NCBI GenBank assembly: GCA_047635055.1
Contig: JBLIIJ010000001.1
Span: 1-64,000, forward strand
DNA length: 64,000 nucleotides
Direction: 5' to 3'
Source of the DNA: JAVJRN01 sp047635055
Lineage (GTDB): Bacteria > Bacteroidota > Bacteroidia > Cytophagales > Cyclobacteriaceae
Below are positions 7,529 to 17,711 of this stretch, piece after piece. Each line of letters starts with the position of its first letter. The stretch's first letter is position 1. Both the position numbers and the translations under genes were made by a program. Under the pieces are notes generated by a model. That model was given only the letters and a program-made list of their open reading frames with translations, made no database searches and had not been told where the DNA came from.

Positions 7529-10120
7529 ATGAAATTCAACTTCCTTTTTACTTTGATTATTGTTTATCTGATTTGCAACTCCTGCTCAAGTAATCAGCAG
7601 GAGACCATCGCCGTGGGAGTAGAGATCCAAGAAAATCTCCATGTTCCTTCACCCGATTGGCAGGATCAAATTATCTATTTCATTTTGACAGATCGTTTTA
7701 TGGATGGTGATACTTCCAATAACGATCAAGGAACTGGAGAATACCAAAAGGGGAATACAAAGTACTGGAACGGAGGCGACTTACAAGGAGTATTGCAGCG
7801 AATTGACTACATAAAAGAGCTTGGTGCTACCACTGTTTGGGTCACACCACCTGTCGCCAATCAATGGATCAATCCTCAGCAAACAGGAACAGGAAATCAC
7901 GGATATTGGGCCAGCAACTTCATGGCAGTAGATAAACATTTGGGTACCCTAGATGACTATCGACAACTCTCTGCCAGCTTACATAAAAATGATATGTATT
8001 TAATTCAGGATGTAGTGGTCAATCATCTTGGAGATTTCCATACCTACTCAGGCCCTTATAATCCAGCGGATGTTACGGAAAATTTCAAACTACATGATGT
8101 CCCTCAGCCTACCCAAGATCTTTTTAAGTTTAATGATGCCCGAAAAGCGGAGCATTTAGAAAAAGCCATTTATCACTTTGCACCCAATTTTTATGATCAC
8201 TCAGATACGTTAAAGAAACGAGCTTATCAATTTGCAGACTTAGACGATCTAAATACCTCCAGTCCAGAAGTAAGAGATGAACTTCGTAAATCATTCGGGT
8301 ATTGGATAAAGGAGGTCGGAGTGGATGGATTCAGATTTGATACACCTCATATGGTGGAGCATGAGTTTTGGAATGATTTTCTTCATTCCAAGAATCTTGA
8401 TTTTCCAGGTATTATTCCTTTAGCCAATTCGATGGGTAAAAAAGAATTTATTGGAACTGGGGAAGTAGCGATATTTCCGAAGCACTACGATCATCAAGGA
8501 ACAGTGGATGCAGCAAAATATCTCGGTACAACGGATAAACCAGAGATGAATTCCATCCTTAATTTTCCACTTACCTTATCGATTGATCGAGTTTTTGCGG
8601 AAGCCAAACCAACAAACACATTAACGTTTAGATTAAATAGTATTAAAAAAGTTTTTCCACGGCCCGAAATGTTGCTGAATTTTATTGACAACCATGACGG
8701 GGAAAGATTTCTGACTAAAACTGACCGAGTATCCTTCAGACAAGCGCTGCTGTTTGTCATGACAATTCCAGGAGTACCGGTGATTTACTACGGCACTGAG
8801 CAAGAATTGCTCGGCATGCGTCAAACCATGTTTAAAGGTGGGGCGGGCTCCATAGATAAGGACCATTTTAACAAAGAGACAGCATCGTTTCAGTTTGTGC
8901 AGGACTTGATTCAGCTGCGCAAAGAAAACGATGTACTAAGACGTGGGGAATTAGAGGTACTTCTTGACGATGCTGCCGGGGCGGGATTATTCATCTACAA
9001 ACGAACCTATAATAATTCCTCCGCTATTGTACTAATAAACACCTCTGACGAACCCAGAATAGCAGATAATATCTTCACTGACTTCACCCCAAACACAAGG
9101 GTTACTTCCGTTTTTAGCGTAGGTAATCAAAAAGATTTTCGCATTGATGCAAATGGATTTCTGAGTGCTGAAATTGCAGGCAAAGAAGCTGTTGTGCTGT
9201 TTGATAATGGGAAGGAATATTCCAGTGCTGAATTAGGAAGTGTCACGATTGATGAGATCAGAAAGGAAGTAACTAATTCAGGTTACATTGAGGTAATAGG
9301 AACTTTCAAATCGATTTCTGAAATTTATGTTGCTGTGGACGGAGACATCAATCGGTCTATTACAGCAGTAATGAACAATGGAAAATGGAGTTGTCTATTG
9401 CCCTTAGATTCCTACATTAATGGAGCGCACAGAATTGTTGCTTTTTCTCAGAAGGACTCTGAACTTATTTCAGATGCAGTCTCTATTGATTTGAACAATG
9501 ATGAAAAATTTATTGTCGAAGTGGCTGATCCCGTGGGAGATGATACGGGACCATTGAATTCCTATCAATACCCGGCTCACCAAAGCTATCAGAATCAAAT
9601 GGACATGACTGGGGCGAAGGTTTATCAGACAGGAAACAATTTAAGAGTAGATGTTTTCATGAAGGAGATTACGGAAATTTGGTTACCGCCGAATGGGTTT
9701 GATCATGTGTCTTTGAGTATATACTTCGATTTTCCTAACCTAAAAGGAACGTCTGATTTACCATTCAAGAATGCCGTAGTGCCAAGAAATGGGGAATGGG
9801 ACCTTTGGTTTATGTCAAGTGGTTTTCAGAACGCCTCTTTCACTTCTCAAGATGCCTCAGCTACTCATACAGGTAAGGATAACGGCAAAATGCCTCTTAT
9901 TTCTGTCAACAAGGAAGAGAAACTTATTTCTTTCTTTTTCGCCGCTTCCACATTAAACTTTCCAGCCACACTGGAAGGAGTAAAAATATATGTAAACACT
10001 TGGCACGGTGGCCCAGACAGTCCTAAAAATTTGGTGCCAGAAAGGGATGACTGGTCATTCGGAGGTGGCACCTCGAAGGATCCTTACATCATGGATGAAC
10101 TACCAATAATTAATTTGTAA
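7529..10120 (+). CDS. GH13 alpha-amylase family lipoprotein with C-terminal glucodextranase-like domain
   Basis: ATG 7529 opens a lipoprotein signal peptide (FTLIIVYLICNSC); the longer TTG start at 7490 would bury it. The GH13 barrel covers about residues 45-470 and keeps all four signature regions: DVVVNH, GFRFDT with the nucleophile Asp271, GTGEV with the acid Glu312, and FIDNHD with Asp390. A small beta domain follows. The last ~200 residues (from DPVGDDTGPLNSYQYP) resemble the glucodextranase/GH15 C-terminal DOMON-like carbohydrate-binding domain (PF09985 type). Expected role: endo- or exo-hydrolysis of alpha-1,4/1,6-glucan at the cell surface or in the periplasm, feeding the GH97. The stop shares one base with a sulfatase ghost downstream. 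Confidence 0.9.
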   Translation: MKFNFLFTLIIVYLICNSCSSNQQETIAVGVEIQENLHVPSPDWQDQIIYFILTDRFMDGDTSNNDQGTGEYQKGNTKYWNGGDLQGVLQRIDYIKELGATTVWVTPPVANQWINPQQTGTGNHGYWASNFMAVDKHLGTLDDYRQLSASLHKNDMYLIQDVVVNHLGDFHTYSGPYNPADVTENFKLHDVPQPTQDLFKFNDARKAEHLEKAIYHFAPNFYDHSDTLKKRAYQFADLDDLNTSSPEVRDELRKSFGYWIKEVGVDGFRFDTPHMVEHEFWNDFLHSKNLDFPGIIPLANSMGKKEFIGTGEVAIFPKHYDHQGTVDAAKYLGTTDKPEMNSILNFPLTLSIDRVFAEAKPTNTLTFRLNSIKKVFPRPEMLLNFIDNHDGERFLTKTDRVSFRQALLFVMTIPGVPVIYYGTEQELLGMRQTMFKGGAGSIDKDHFNKETASFQFVQDLIQLRKENDVLRRGELEVLLDDAAGAGLFIYKRTYNNSSAIVLINTSDEPRIADNIFTDFTPNTRVTSVFSVGNQKDFRIDANGFLSAEIAGKEAVVLFDNGKEYSSAELGSVTIDEIRKEVTNSGYIEVIGTFKSISEIYVAVDGDINRSITAVMNNGKWSCLLPLDSYINGAHRIVAFSQKDSELISDAVSIDLNNDEKFIVEVADPVGDDTGPLNSYQYPAHQSYQNQMDMTGAKVYQTGNNLRVDVFMKEITEIWLPPNGFDHVSLSIYFDFPNLKGTSDLPFKNAVVPRNGEWDLWFMSSGFQNASFTSQDASATHTGKDNGKMPLISVNKEEKLISFFFAASTLNFPATLEGVKIYVNTWHGGPDSPKNLVPERDDWSFGGGTSKDPYIMDELPIINL

Positions 10121-10308
10121 TGAAACTTGAAAGAAAGAAATTATTTACTTGCTTTTGCTTGATAATGCTAGTGAGGATTGCGGGTGATCAGCAGATAGAT
10201 AGCCTATCATAACCGCCCAATTTTATCATCATTTTCGTAGATGATTTTGGGGACGGAAAGCAGAGTTCTTTTGGCAATCCAACCACCAACACACCAAGTC
10301 TCTATTAA
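10120..10308 (+). pseudogene. Sulfatase N-terminal ghost
   Basis: From ATG 10120 the frame reads a signal-peptide-like start (LFTCFCLIMLVRIAG) and reaches an in-frame TAA at 10210-10212. It then continues in the same frame as PPNFIIIFVDDFGDGK and SSFGNPTTNTPSLY until a TAA at 10306-10308. This is the conserved N-terminus of type I sulfatases (P-N-[IF]-[IVL]3-x-D-D-x-G, then the substrate-pocket T-P-N-[LI]). The two metal-binding Asp residues are still present, but the formylglycine motif and everything after it are gone. It is therefore a deletion remnant with a nonsense codon. It sits between the GH13 gene and fecR, where an ECF sigma gene might have been expected. Confidence 0.75.
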
Positions 10309-10392
10309 ATGTGAAGAGAAGGAATGAAACTCACTAAACTCTTTGGGGGCTGCAAGAATAATTTACGTCACATAATTAAACAAGAAGGGATT

Positions 10393-11403
10393 ATGAATTT
10401 GAATGAGGTCGATTTGTATAAGGCCATTTTTGATGTATTGTCAAAGCAAAGCACTCCAGAAGATCAGAAAAGAGTACAAGACTGGTTATCAAATGGTACA
10501 AATAATAAGATCGTTTTCAAAGCACTGGAGGATTCATTTGCTGGTGAGCACGACCAATTCAGGTCAGAGCTAGTCTTAAAAAGATTAAAGAAACGAATAA
10601 AGCACGACATTTCACCCGGAGTGACACCAAGCAGCAAGCCGAATAAAGAAAAATTATGGCTCAAAATAGCAGTAGTTGCAATTATAGGTCTGGCAGGTTT
10701 GCTCTTGGTAAATAGCGATTTTGAAAAATCAACTGAAGTGGAAAAGATTGGCTATATCGAAAAAACAAATCCAAACGGTCAGAAGTCTACTATTTTTCTA
10801 AATGATGGAACCAAGATAAAATTAAACTCAGGTAGTAAAATCTCCTACAAAGAGGATTTTGCTGATACCATAAGAGAGGTGTTTCTTGAAGGGGAAGCTT
10901 ATTTTGAAGTGGCAAAAAATATACACCAACCGTTTGTCGTTCGTGCAGGAGACGTGAGTACCAAGGTCCTTGGCACTTCATTTAACGTAAAAGCATTTAG
11001 TGAGACAAGCGAAGTTAGTGTCTCGCTAGTTGAGGGTAAAGTCCAAGTAGCATACACTGGAGAAGAGGTAAAATACTTGAACCCAGGGCTACAGTATACC
11101 TACCATATTTCCGATAGAACCAGTAGTATTCAGGAATTCAATAACGAGGAAATTCTGTCATGGATAGATGGTGTTATATATTTTGAAAAGGCGTCTAAAA
11201 ATGAAGTATTTGAAACGTTGGCAATTTGGTATGGAGTGGAGTTTGTATTTGGAAATGCTGATTTTGCTAATTGGAATTTATCGGCAATTTTTGAAAATGA
11301 ATCCTTAGAAAATGTATTGAATTCGCTTGGATACAGTGAGAAGTTCTCCTATAAAATTGAAGGCAAGAAAGTCAGAATTCAGGCAACATCTGTAAACAAG
11401 TAA
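10393..11403 (+). CDS. FecR family anti-sigma/signal-transducing protein
   Basis: ATG 10393 gives a typical FecR start (MNLNEVDLYKAIFDVLSKQS); the open frame extends to 10324 without homology-like sequence. The cytoplasmic N-terminal part (about 1-85) should contact a sigma factor. A single membrane segment (KIAVVAIIGLAGLLLVN) follows, then the periplasmic FecR domain (TIFLNDGTKIKLNSGSKI ... VLGTSFNVKAF) and a C-terminal DUF4974-type domain (ILSWIDGVIYFE). It precedes a SusC protein that carries the STN signalling domain, the usual partner. An ECF sigma-70 gene normally sits directly upstream; none is present in this window, so the sigma factor must be encoded elsewhere or is lost. Confidence 0.9.
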   Translation: MNLNEVDLYKAIFDVLSKQSTPEDQKRVQDWLSNGTNNKIVFKALEDSFAGEHDQFRSELVLKRLKKRIKHDISPGVTPSSKPNKEKLWLKIAVVAIIGLAGLLLVNSDFEKSTEVEKIGYIEKTNPNGQKSTIFLNDGTKIKLNSGSKISYKEDFADTIREVFLEGEAYFEVAKNIHQPFVVRAGDVSTKVLGTSFNVKAFSETSEVSVSLVEGKVQVAYTGEEVKYLNPGLQYTYHISDRTSSIQEFNNEEILSWIDGVIYFEKASKNEVFETLAIWYGVEFVFGNADFANWNLSAIFENESLENVLNSLGYSEKFSYKIEGKKVRIQATSVNK

Positions 11404-11429
11404 CGGGTTATGAAGAAATCAATAGAACT

Positions 11430-14400
11430 ATGATAATGAACAGATTAGGCAATTGGAAGCTTTGGATTATCAGCTTAGCGCTTCTAGTTATTTTTTATCC
11501 TGACGTTTCAGCTAATGAAAGAAGCAATCAAGCAGATCCGGATTTAAAGCGAGTGAAAATATCTATGATTCTCAAAAGTTCTACTTTGAAAGAGTCCTTT
11601 GATGAAATTGAAAAAAGGTCTGATTTAAATTTTGTTTATGATCAGAGAATTTTAGCAGATATCGCTATTAACGCGAGTTTTGAAAATGCAAGTATTTTTG
11701 ATATTCTACTAGAAATTGGGAGACAATCGAATCTTAGCTTTAGGCAGGTGAATAGTAATATTAACGTTCAAGAACGTTCAAGGGCGAATTCCCCGAATGT
11801 CCCTGTAGTAGTTGATGAGAATAGGGTTGTATTTGGGCGTGTTTTTGATGAAAATGGGGAATCCATGGTGGGTGTCACGGTTCAAGTGAAGGGAACTCAA
11901 AATGGAGGGTTAACTGACCTTGATGGGAACTATCGAATTTCCCTAAATACCGATAACGCAATCTTAATATTCTCATTTATTGGCTATACCAAAATTGAAA
12001 TCACTGTGGGAGTTCAGAAAAAAATTGATGTCACAATGGAGGTGAATTATGAAGAACTCAACGCGGTTGTAGTCGTCGGATATGGCTCACAAATCAAAAG
12101 AAATATTTCCAGTTCAATTACCTCTGTAGATGTTGATAAATTGAATTCAGCTACAGTTAATTCCTTTGAAGGAGGACTTCAAGGTATTGCCGCTGGGGTG
12201 CAGGTAACGAGTAGCAGTGCGCTCGCAGGTTCTGCTATACGGGTAAGGATTCGTGGTACCTCTTCTGCTAGCGCTAATAGTGAGCCATTATATGTTATAG
12301 ATGGTGTTCCTGTTGAAAGTGGAGAAATAAGTACATCACAACCGGGCGGTTCAATTGCAGAGTATAATTTGCAGCAAGCTGCAAACACAAACGTGCTTGC
12401 AAGTCTCAATCCCGCTGATATAAAGTCAATTGAAATTTTAAAAGATGCTGCTTCGGCTGCAATATACGGTTCAAGGGGTGCGAACGGAGTGGTATTAATC
12501 ACAACCAAAAACGGAATAGCCGGAGCAACAAAAGTGACTGCTTCTGCTTCTTTTGGTTTATCAGACGCTACTCACCGCATACCTCTTTTGAATTCCAGTC
12601 AATATATTGCTCTTGCTCAAAAGGCATGGTATAATTCAGGGAATAGTTTGGAGGACTTTTGGCCCAATAGTGGTGTTTTGGTAGATGGTTTGACAAAGGA
12701 AGAGGCCATGAATACCGATACGGATTGGATAGACGAGGTGCTTCAGATTGGTAAGGTGCAAGACTATAATATTTCTGTCTCCGGTGGAAGTGAAAAAACC
12801 ACATTCTACGTGAGCGCAGGACTTAAAGAACAGCAAACAATCCTTAAAGGGAATGATTATTTTCGTTTGGGCACGAGGCTAAACTTGGATCACAAAATAA
12901 GCGATAATGTTAAAATCGGGGGTAAAATGATGTTGACCGTGATAGATAACAAACAGGTGCCAACCAATTGGGCAGGGGGGATTAGTAATGTCTCTGAAAT
13001 GCTTCCAATTTGGCCAGTAAAAAAAGAAGATGGCAGCTTTTTTAATCTTACCGATGAGCATCCAGTTGCTGGTGTGGAATTAAGACAAATCCATCTGAAG
13101 AGCACTCAAATTCTTGCGAATTGGTACTTAGATTATACCATCATTAAGGGGCTCACCTTTAGAACTGAATTCGGGAGTAATCTGCTCTTCAATGATGATT
13201 TTCATTATCGCGATGGTCGAATTACTAGCCATGGACGTACAGTCGCCTCTACTGTCTCCGGAGTAAGAAGTTCGTGGAACTGGAAAAATATTTTAAATTA
13301 TAAAGAGACTTTTGGGGATCATACAATTGACATACTTGGTGCTACAGATGTGCAATCATTTAACACAAGGACAAATTTTGTTTTTGGAGATACTTTTATC
13401 AATTCCACGCTTAGCCGACCACAGGATGCTGCAATAATTAATGCGAGTGTTTCCGAAAGTGAATACGCATTCCAATCTTTCCTCAGTCGGCTAAACTATG
13501 GGTTTAAGGAAAAGTATATACTCTCCATGAGCCTGCGTGCAGATGGGAGTTCTCGCTTTGGTAAAGAAAATCGGTGGGGCTATTTTCCAGCAGTTTCCGT
13601 GGCATGGATTATAAGTGATGAAGAGCTATTTAGTCCATTTAGGGATAAGATCAACTTTCTAAAATTAAGGACTAGCTACGGTATAGTGGGTAATGCGGAA
13701 ATTGGAGATTATAGCGCTGCATCTATTTATCAAACGTCAACATACAACGGAAATACTGGTATTTCTATTGGAAATTTAGGAGATGAAAATTTAGGATGGG
13801 AATCTACCTCGCAACTTAACATAGGCATTACTTGGGAGATTTTCAATGGTAGGATTAGTGGAGAGTTTGATTACTATTCCAAGTCTACCAAAAATTTATT
13901 GCTTCCATACCCTGTATCTCAAATGATCGGGGTAAGCGCCGTAACCAGAAACATAGGTGAATTACAGAATGAAGGCGTTGATGTTATGGTAAATACCTTG
14001 AATATCGCGAAGAAGAATTTCACTTGGGAGACTAACGTAACATTAAACCATAATAAAAATGTGGTAGTAAAACTTGGAGATGAAGTAATCTCCAATGGAT
14101 TATCAACCAGCTCGGGTCTAAGTTCCACGTCCATTTTCCCGGGTTATCCTGTGGGTGTGCAAGAAGGAGTGATATGGGGAGGAGTGGATGCTGAAACAGG
14201 CGAAGACACTTACTTTGATAGAGCAGGAAATCTCTATCTTTTTTCAGAAGTGGTTAATCAGTTTGGAAGTTTTGATGCGTTTGTTAATTCGGAAAACCAA
14301 CCAATAGGTAACCCATGGCCAAATCTAACAGGAGGTATCGACAATCGATTTACTTACAAGAAGTTTTATGGAAGTGTCTTATTCACTTTCGCTACCGGAC

Positions 14401-14828
14401 AGGATTTCGCTGATGGCTATATGAAGCAATTGAATGCGCCTTTTGGTGGGGAGAAGGTTAATCCCTCCACCTATGCGCTGAATTCATGGAATAATCCAGG
14501 TGATAATGTTACAGTTTCAAAACTGACAACTGAAAATGTACGCTGGCCGAATACGACTGAGTTTTTACACAGAACAGATTATTTAAGGTTGAGAGATTTA
14601 ACTATTGGGTATAATTCAGGGAATAAGGGTAAGAAACTCAAAAACGTAAATATCTATGTCAAGTTCACGAACATTTTAACCTTTACAAAAGCCCCAGATT
14701 TTTATTGGGATCCTGAATTTACAGGTGTGGTGCAAAGTCGATCTTCCAATAATTTGGGAGCCGGAGGAGCATTTAAGCAATCGCCTCAGGCACAATCAGT
14801 GCTATTTGGAATGACTATTGAAATTTAA
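11430..14828 (+). CDS. SusC/RagA-type TonB-dependent outer-membrane transporter with STN domain
   Basis: The 1132-residue protein has a signal peptide (to about residue 28) and an STN domain at about 43-112 (LKESFDEIEKRSDLNFVYDQ). The carboxypeptidase-regulatory-like domain at 130-210 contains VFGRVFDENGESMVGVTVQV, and the plug at about 215-350 starts with VVVGYGSQIKRNISSSI. A 22-strand barrel follows, with the SusC-typical YGSRGANGVVLITTKNG. It imports oligosaccharides with the SusD lipoprotein encoded 9 bases downstream. The STN domain, contacting FecR, should report substrate loading to a sigma factor. The start may be ATG 11430 or 11436. Confidence 0.96.
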   Translation: MIMNRLGNWKLWIISLALLVIFYPDVSANERSNQADPDLKRVKISMILKSSTLKESFDEIEKRSDLNFVYDQRILADIAINASFENASIFDILLEIGRQSNLSFRQVNSNINVQERSRANSPNVPVVVDENRVVFGRVFDENGESMVGVTVQVKGTQNGGLTDLDGNYRISLNTDNAILIFSFIGYTKIEITVGVQKKIDVTMEVNYEELNAVVVVGYGSQIKRNISSSITSVDVDKLNSATVNSFEGGLQGIAAGVQVTSSSALAGSAIRVRIRGTSSASANSEPLYVIDGVPVESGEISTSQPGGSIAEYNLQQAANTNVLASLNPADIKSIEILKDAASAAIYGSRGANGVVLITTKNGIAGATKVTASASFGLSDATHRIPLLNSSQYIALAQKAWYNSGNSLEDFWPNSGVLVDGLTKEEAMNTDTDWIDEVLQIGKVQDYNISVSGGSEKTTFYVSAGLKEQQTILKGNDYFRLGTRLNLDHKISDNVKIGGKMMLTVIDNKQVPTNWAGGISNVSEMLPIWPVKKEDGSFFNLTDEHPVAGVELRQIHLKSTQILANWYLDYTIIKGLTFRTEFGSNLLFNDDFHYRDGRITSHGRTVASTVSGVRSSWNWKNILNYKETFGDHTIDILGATDVQSFNTRTNFVFGDTFINSTLSRPQDAAIINASVSESEYAFQSFLSRLNYGFKEKYILSMSLRADGSSRFGKENRWGYFPAVSVAWIISDEELFSPFRDKINFLKLRTSYGIVGNAEIGDYSAASIYQTSTYNGNTGISIGNLGDENLGWESTSQLNIGITWEIFNGRISGEFDYYSKSTKNLLLPYPVSQMIGVSAVTRNIGELQNEGVDVMVNTLNIAKKNFTWETNVTLNHNKNVVVKLGDEVISNGLSTSSGLSSTSIFPGYPVGVQEGVIWGGVDAETGEDTYFDRAGNLYLFSEVVNQFGSFDAFVNSENQPIGNPWPNLTGGIDNRFTYKKFYGSVLFTFATGQDFADGYMKQLNAPFGGEKVNPSTYALNSWNNPGDNVTVSKLTTENVRWPNTTEFLHRTDYLRLRDLTIGYNSGNKGKKLKNVNIYVKFTNILTFTKAPDFYWDPEFTGVVQSRSSNNLGAGGAFKQSPQAQSVLFGMTIEI

Positions 14829-14837
14829 TAAGCGACG

Positions 14838-16187
14838 ATGAAAAAGATTCTGGCAGTACTACTTACCTCATTCGTCTTAAGCTCATGTGGGGATGATTTT
14901 TTAGACAAAAACCCGACAATAGGTTTGTCATCTGATAAGCTTAATGACTTGGCATCAATGCAGGCATTGATTTATGGGGCATATTCCGATATTAGACCTT
15001 TTGTACATCAACCGGCACTCTATGGAGCTGCGATGATGAGAGATGTATTGAATAGAAATAGAGGGGAATACGATGCATTTTATGATCATCAGATTTCCAC
15101 TAATATGACATCTTGGATGTACACTGCTGGGTATACCACATTGAGTTCTCTAAACTTCGTAGCAGTTTCTGATTTGGACGCAATGGAAGGGACTGATGCT
15201 GAGAGAAATTCAATTCTTGGCGACATGCATTTCTTAAGAGCCTTGGTATACTTCGAGCTCAATAATTATTTTAGCCTACCCTCAACAGGCTATTCAGTAC
15301 CGTTGGTGCTTGAGCCACTTCAGATTGAAAGTAGGGTGGAAACTGCTACCAGTATGGAGGTAATGAGTCAAATAGAAATAGATATTGAATCTGCCAGAAT
15401 TCGGTTTGAAAATGTGTCTGGGGAGGCTAATTACCTGGCCGCAACTGCTCTTGCTGCCCGAATCTATTTCTATCACGAAAAATATGATTTGGCTTATGAG
15501 CGAGCCAATGAGGTGATAGAAAGTGGTGCGTTTAATGTGGATCCTTCGGTGGAATTATCGTTTGTTCCACAAGGGAACTCCTCAGAGAATATTTTTTCCA
15601 TAAAGTTCAGTGTAAGTGATGGTAGTGGGACTTCTCCAAGTGCCAGAATCTGGGAAGCCTATCAGTTCTCTTCGATCAATGGTTTCTTTAGTCTGAATCC
15701 AAATGGAACTATAGCTACACTGGTTTCGGATGAGAATGATGCCAGATACACTGCATTTTATACCGAAGAGGGTTCTCTTGTTTACGTCAATGGCAAATAT
15801 GCTACTGACCTAATGGACTACAGATATATTCGTCTACCAGAGATGTATTTGACTAGGGCAGAATCGAATGTTATGAGCCAACAATCAGTGAGCCAACAAG
15901 ATGTAGATGATATTAATATCTTACGTAATCGAGCTAATCCATCATCAATGTTGAGTTCAGTGCCCACAATTGAGGAAGCGTTGAACCTTATCTTCGAAGA
16001 TAGGTCTAGAGAATTAGCATTTGAATTAGGGGATCGTTTTATCAATACTAAAAGGTTGAAAAAGGGTATTATTAGAATCGGTCAGGAAGGAGCTGGTTTT
16101 AAACCCTATGCTGAATATGCTGACTTGTTAGTCTTTCCTTTCCCTGAAATCGAAGTTGCTGTACACGGGCTAACAAGGGATCGATAA
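14838..16187 (+). CDS. SusD/RagB-type surface glycan-binding lipoprotein
   Basis: The 449-residue lipoprotein (lipobox LSSC, Cys17, then GDDFLDKNP) has SusD features: the N-terminal D-x-L-D-x-x-P block, the helical TPR-like core (GDMHFLRALVYFELNNYF), and the C-terminal RELAFELGDRFINTKRLKKG. It forms the lid over the SusC channel. At 449 residues it is at the short end of the family (usually 450-600). It is co-transcribed with SusC and the two lipoproteins after it. Confidence 0.95.
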   Translation: MKKILAVLLTSFVLSSCGDDFLDKNPTIGLSSDKLNDLASMQALIYGAYSDIRPFVHQPALYGAAMMRDVLNRNRGEYDAFYDHQISTNMTSWMYTAGYTTLSSLNFVAVSDLDAMEGTDAERNSILGDMHFLRALVYFELNNYFSLPSTGYSVPLVLEPLQIESRVETATSMEVMSQIEIDIESARIRFENVSGEANYLAATALAARIYFYHEKYDLAYERANEVIESGAFNVDPSVELSFVPQGNSSENIFSIKFSVSDGSGTSPSARIWEAYQFSSINGFFSLNPNGTIATLVSDENDARYTAFYTEEGSLVYVNGKYATDLMDYRYIRLPEMYLTRAESNVMSQQSVSQQDVDDINILRNRANPSSMLSSVPTIEEALNLIFEDRSRELAFELGDRFINTKRLKKGIIRIGQEGAGFKPYAEYADLLVFPFPEIEVAVHGLTRDR

Positions 16188-16217
16188 AATTAATATTAAC
16201 AACAAATACAAAACTAG

Positions 16218-16664
16218 ATGAGAAAACTATTTTTTGCTTTTTTGGCATTTTGTGTGATATCGGCATGCGATGAAGAGCCGACAAACGACTCTCTTTTGTT
16301 AGAAAAAACGATAGACCTTAGTGGGAATTGGAATATTTCTAATGTCTATCAAAACGGGGTAGAAATAACAGATTCATTTGATTTTTCAACATTCAAGCTA
16401 AGGTTGAATTATCAAAACGAGGCTCCATCTTCTTTTAGCATTACCTCGGAAGTAGAAACACCATTTGTCTCACCGGTAAATGCTGGTAATTGGACTTTCG
16501 ATAATGCTGTGTATCCTTCCAAGATCTTCTTCGCCGATGGCGCTACGACCTATATAAGTGATTTTGCAGAACCATTATCCCCATCGGTAAATGATTCTTT
16601 TTCCATATTATTTAGTTTGGGCTGTGCAGAGAATGAGTATGTCTATCATTTATCAAAAAACTAA
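16218..16664 (+). CDS. Small PUL lipoprotein of unknown function
   Basis: This 148-residue lipoprotein (FCVISAC lipobox, Cys17) has a predicted all-beta mature part (LSGNWNISNVYQNGVEI ... FKLRLNYQ ... GNWTFDNAVYPSKIFF). The layout resembles lipocalin-like or DUF5004-like lipoproteins found after SusD genes, but I do not assign a family with confidence. Its place directly after SusD and before another exported protein suggests a surface or periplasmic accessory role in glycan binding. It has no catalytic motif that I recognise. Confidence 0.75.
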   Translation: MRKLFFAFLAFCVISACDEEPTNDSLLLEKTIDLSGNWNISNVYQNGVEITDSFDFSTFKLRLNYQNEAPSSFSITSEVETPFVSPVNAGNWTFDNAVYPSKIFFADGATTYISDFAEPLSPSVNDSFSILFSLGCAENEYVYHLSKN

Positions 16665-16669
16665 TTGAC

Positions 16670-17686
16670 GTGAGAAAGTTTAAAACAGGGTTTTCAAAAC
16701 ATACTATACTTCCATCTCTAGGACTGGTGATATTGGCGGTGGCACTCACGATGTGCTTTAATATTACGAGTGTAGATCAGCCAGAAAGTGCAATGGCGGG
16801 GGAGCAGATTACGATTACTATTCATGCCGAAATACTTGATGATCCAAATAGTGATGGGATAAGTGTCTCTGGGAGTGAATTTGTATTAGGCTTATTGGTT
16901 CCTAAGTCATGGAAAATAGATGGAAATACTTCCATTTCTATCTCTAGTACGCCTTTTAGTACAACACTTAGCTTAATGCCAAAAGGGGAGATAGAGACCA
17001 ATGAGGGAATTCCATGGACTGACGCTTTGGAAAAGAGAGTAGGTTTTGGTGAAAATTATGGGGACGCAGAATGGGTCATGTTTAAAGCAACGGAAACTTA
17101 CAATCCAAAACCTGAAGATTTACCGCTAATAGGAACTATTGAAATTGTGACAACAGTCGGACCAGAAAATATGATTGCTCAATTAGGGTATTTCATTGGA
17201 GATAATGAATATGGAATGTGGGATTTTAATAAAAATTTTTCCTTCTTTTTTACTGGTTGCATGGAGATTACAGATGGCGAAGGAGCAATTAAGAATCTAT
17301 GTGGACCTGCACCAGAGGCAGGAACTGCGCAAGTTATACCTGCTTCATTTTCATGGGATGATATTCTAACCATAACTTTTGATGCGACCAAAGGGGAAAA
17401 CGATGGACCAACTGACCTAGCCGGTGCATCTGAAGTCTTCTTGTGCGCCACAGCTCATTATGATGGTGGAAGCAAGGAGATTTGTAACGCTACAGAGAAA
17501 ACAAAATTGAAATTAATAGGAGAGGATAAATGGACAATCGGTATTTGGCCATCGAATTATTTTTTACTCCCAGTTAATAAGGAAATCACTTCGATTACCT
17601 ACAGTTTCCAAAACACATCTGGTACAATTGACGTCAATAATCCTATCGCGGGAGCTGACTTTGAATTGATAGCTGATTGTAACTAA
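16670..17686 (+). CDS. Probable surface glycan-binding protein (DUF4961-like, SusE/F-like C-terminus)
   Basis: The frame starts at GTG 16670, five bases after the previous stop, and encodes 338 residues. The N-terminus is lipoprotein-like (LVILAVALTMC, Cys near 29). The first part (ITSVDQPESAMAGEQITITI ... LLVPKSWKIDGN) is beta-rich and resembles DUF4961. The second part, from about residue 215, (ILTITFDATKGENDG ... EVFLCATAHYD ... WTIGIWPSNYF) resembles the starch-binding beta-sandwich of SusE/SusF and of some amylases. Together with SusC and SusD it probably forms the outer-membrane glycan-capture complex. The family names are recalled from motif style and were not searched. Confidence 0.72.
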   Translation: MRKFKTGFSKHTILPSLGLVILAVALTMCFNITSVDQPESAMAGEQITITIHAEILDDPNSDGISVSGSEFVLGLLVPKSWKIDGNTSISISSTPFSTTLSLMPKGEIETNEGIPWTDALEKRVGFGENYGDAEWVMFKATETYNPKPEDLPLIGTIEIVTTVGPENMIAQLGYFIGDNEYGMWDFNKNFSFFFTGCMEITDGEGAIKNLCGPAPEAGTAQVIPASFSWDDILTITFDATKGENDGPTDLAGASEVFLCATAHYDGGSKEICNATEKTKLKLIGEDKWTIGIWPSNYFLLPVNKEITSITYSFQNTSGTIDVNNPIAGADFELIADCN

Positions 17687-17711
17687 TACACAAATCAAAT
17701 AATTTGAAACT

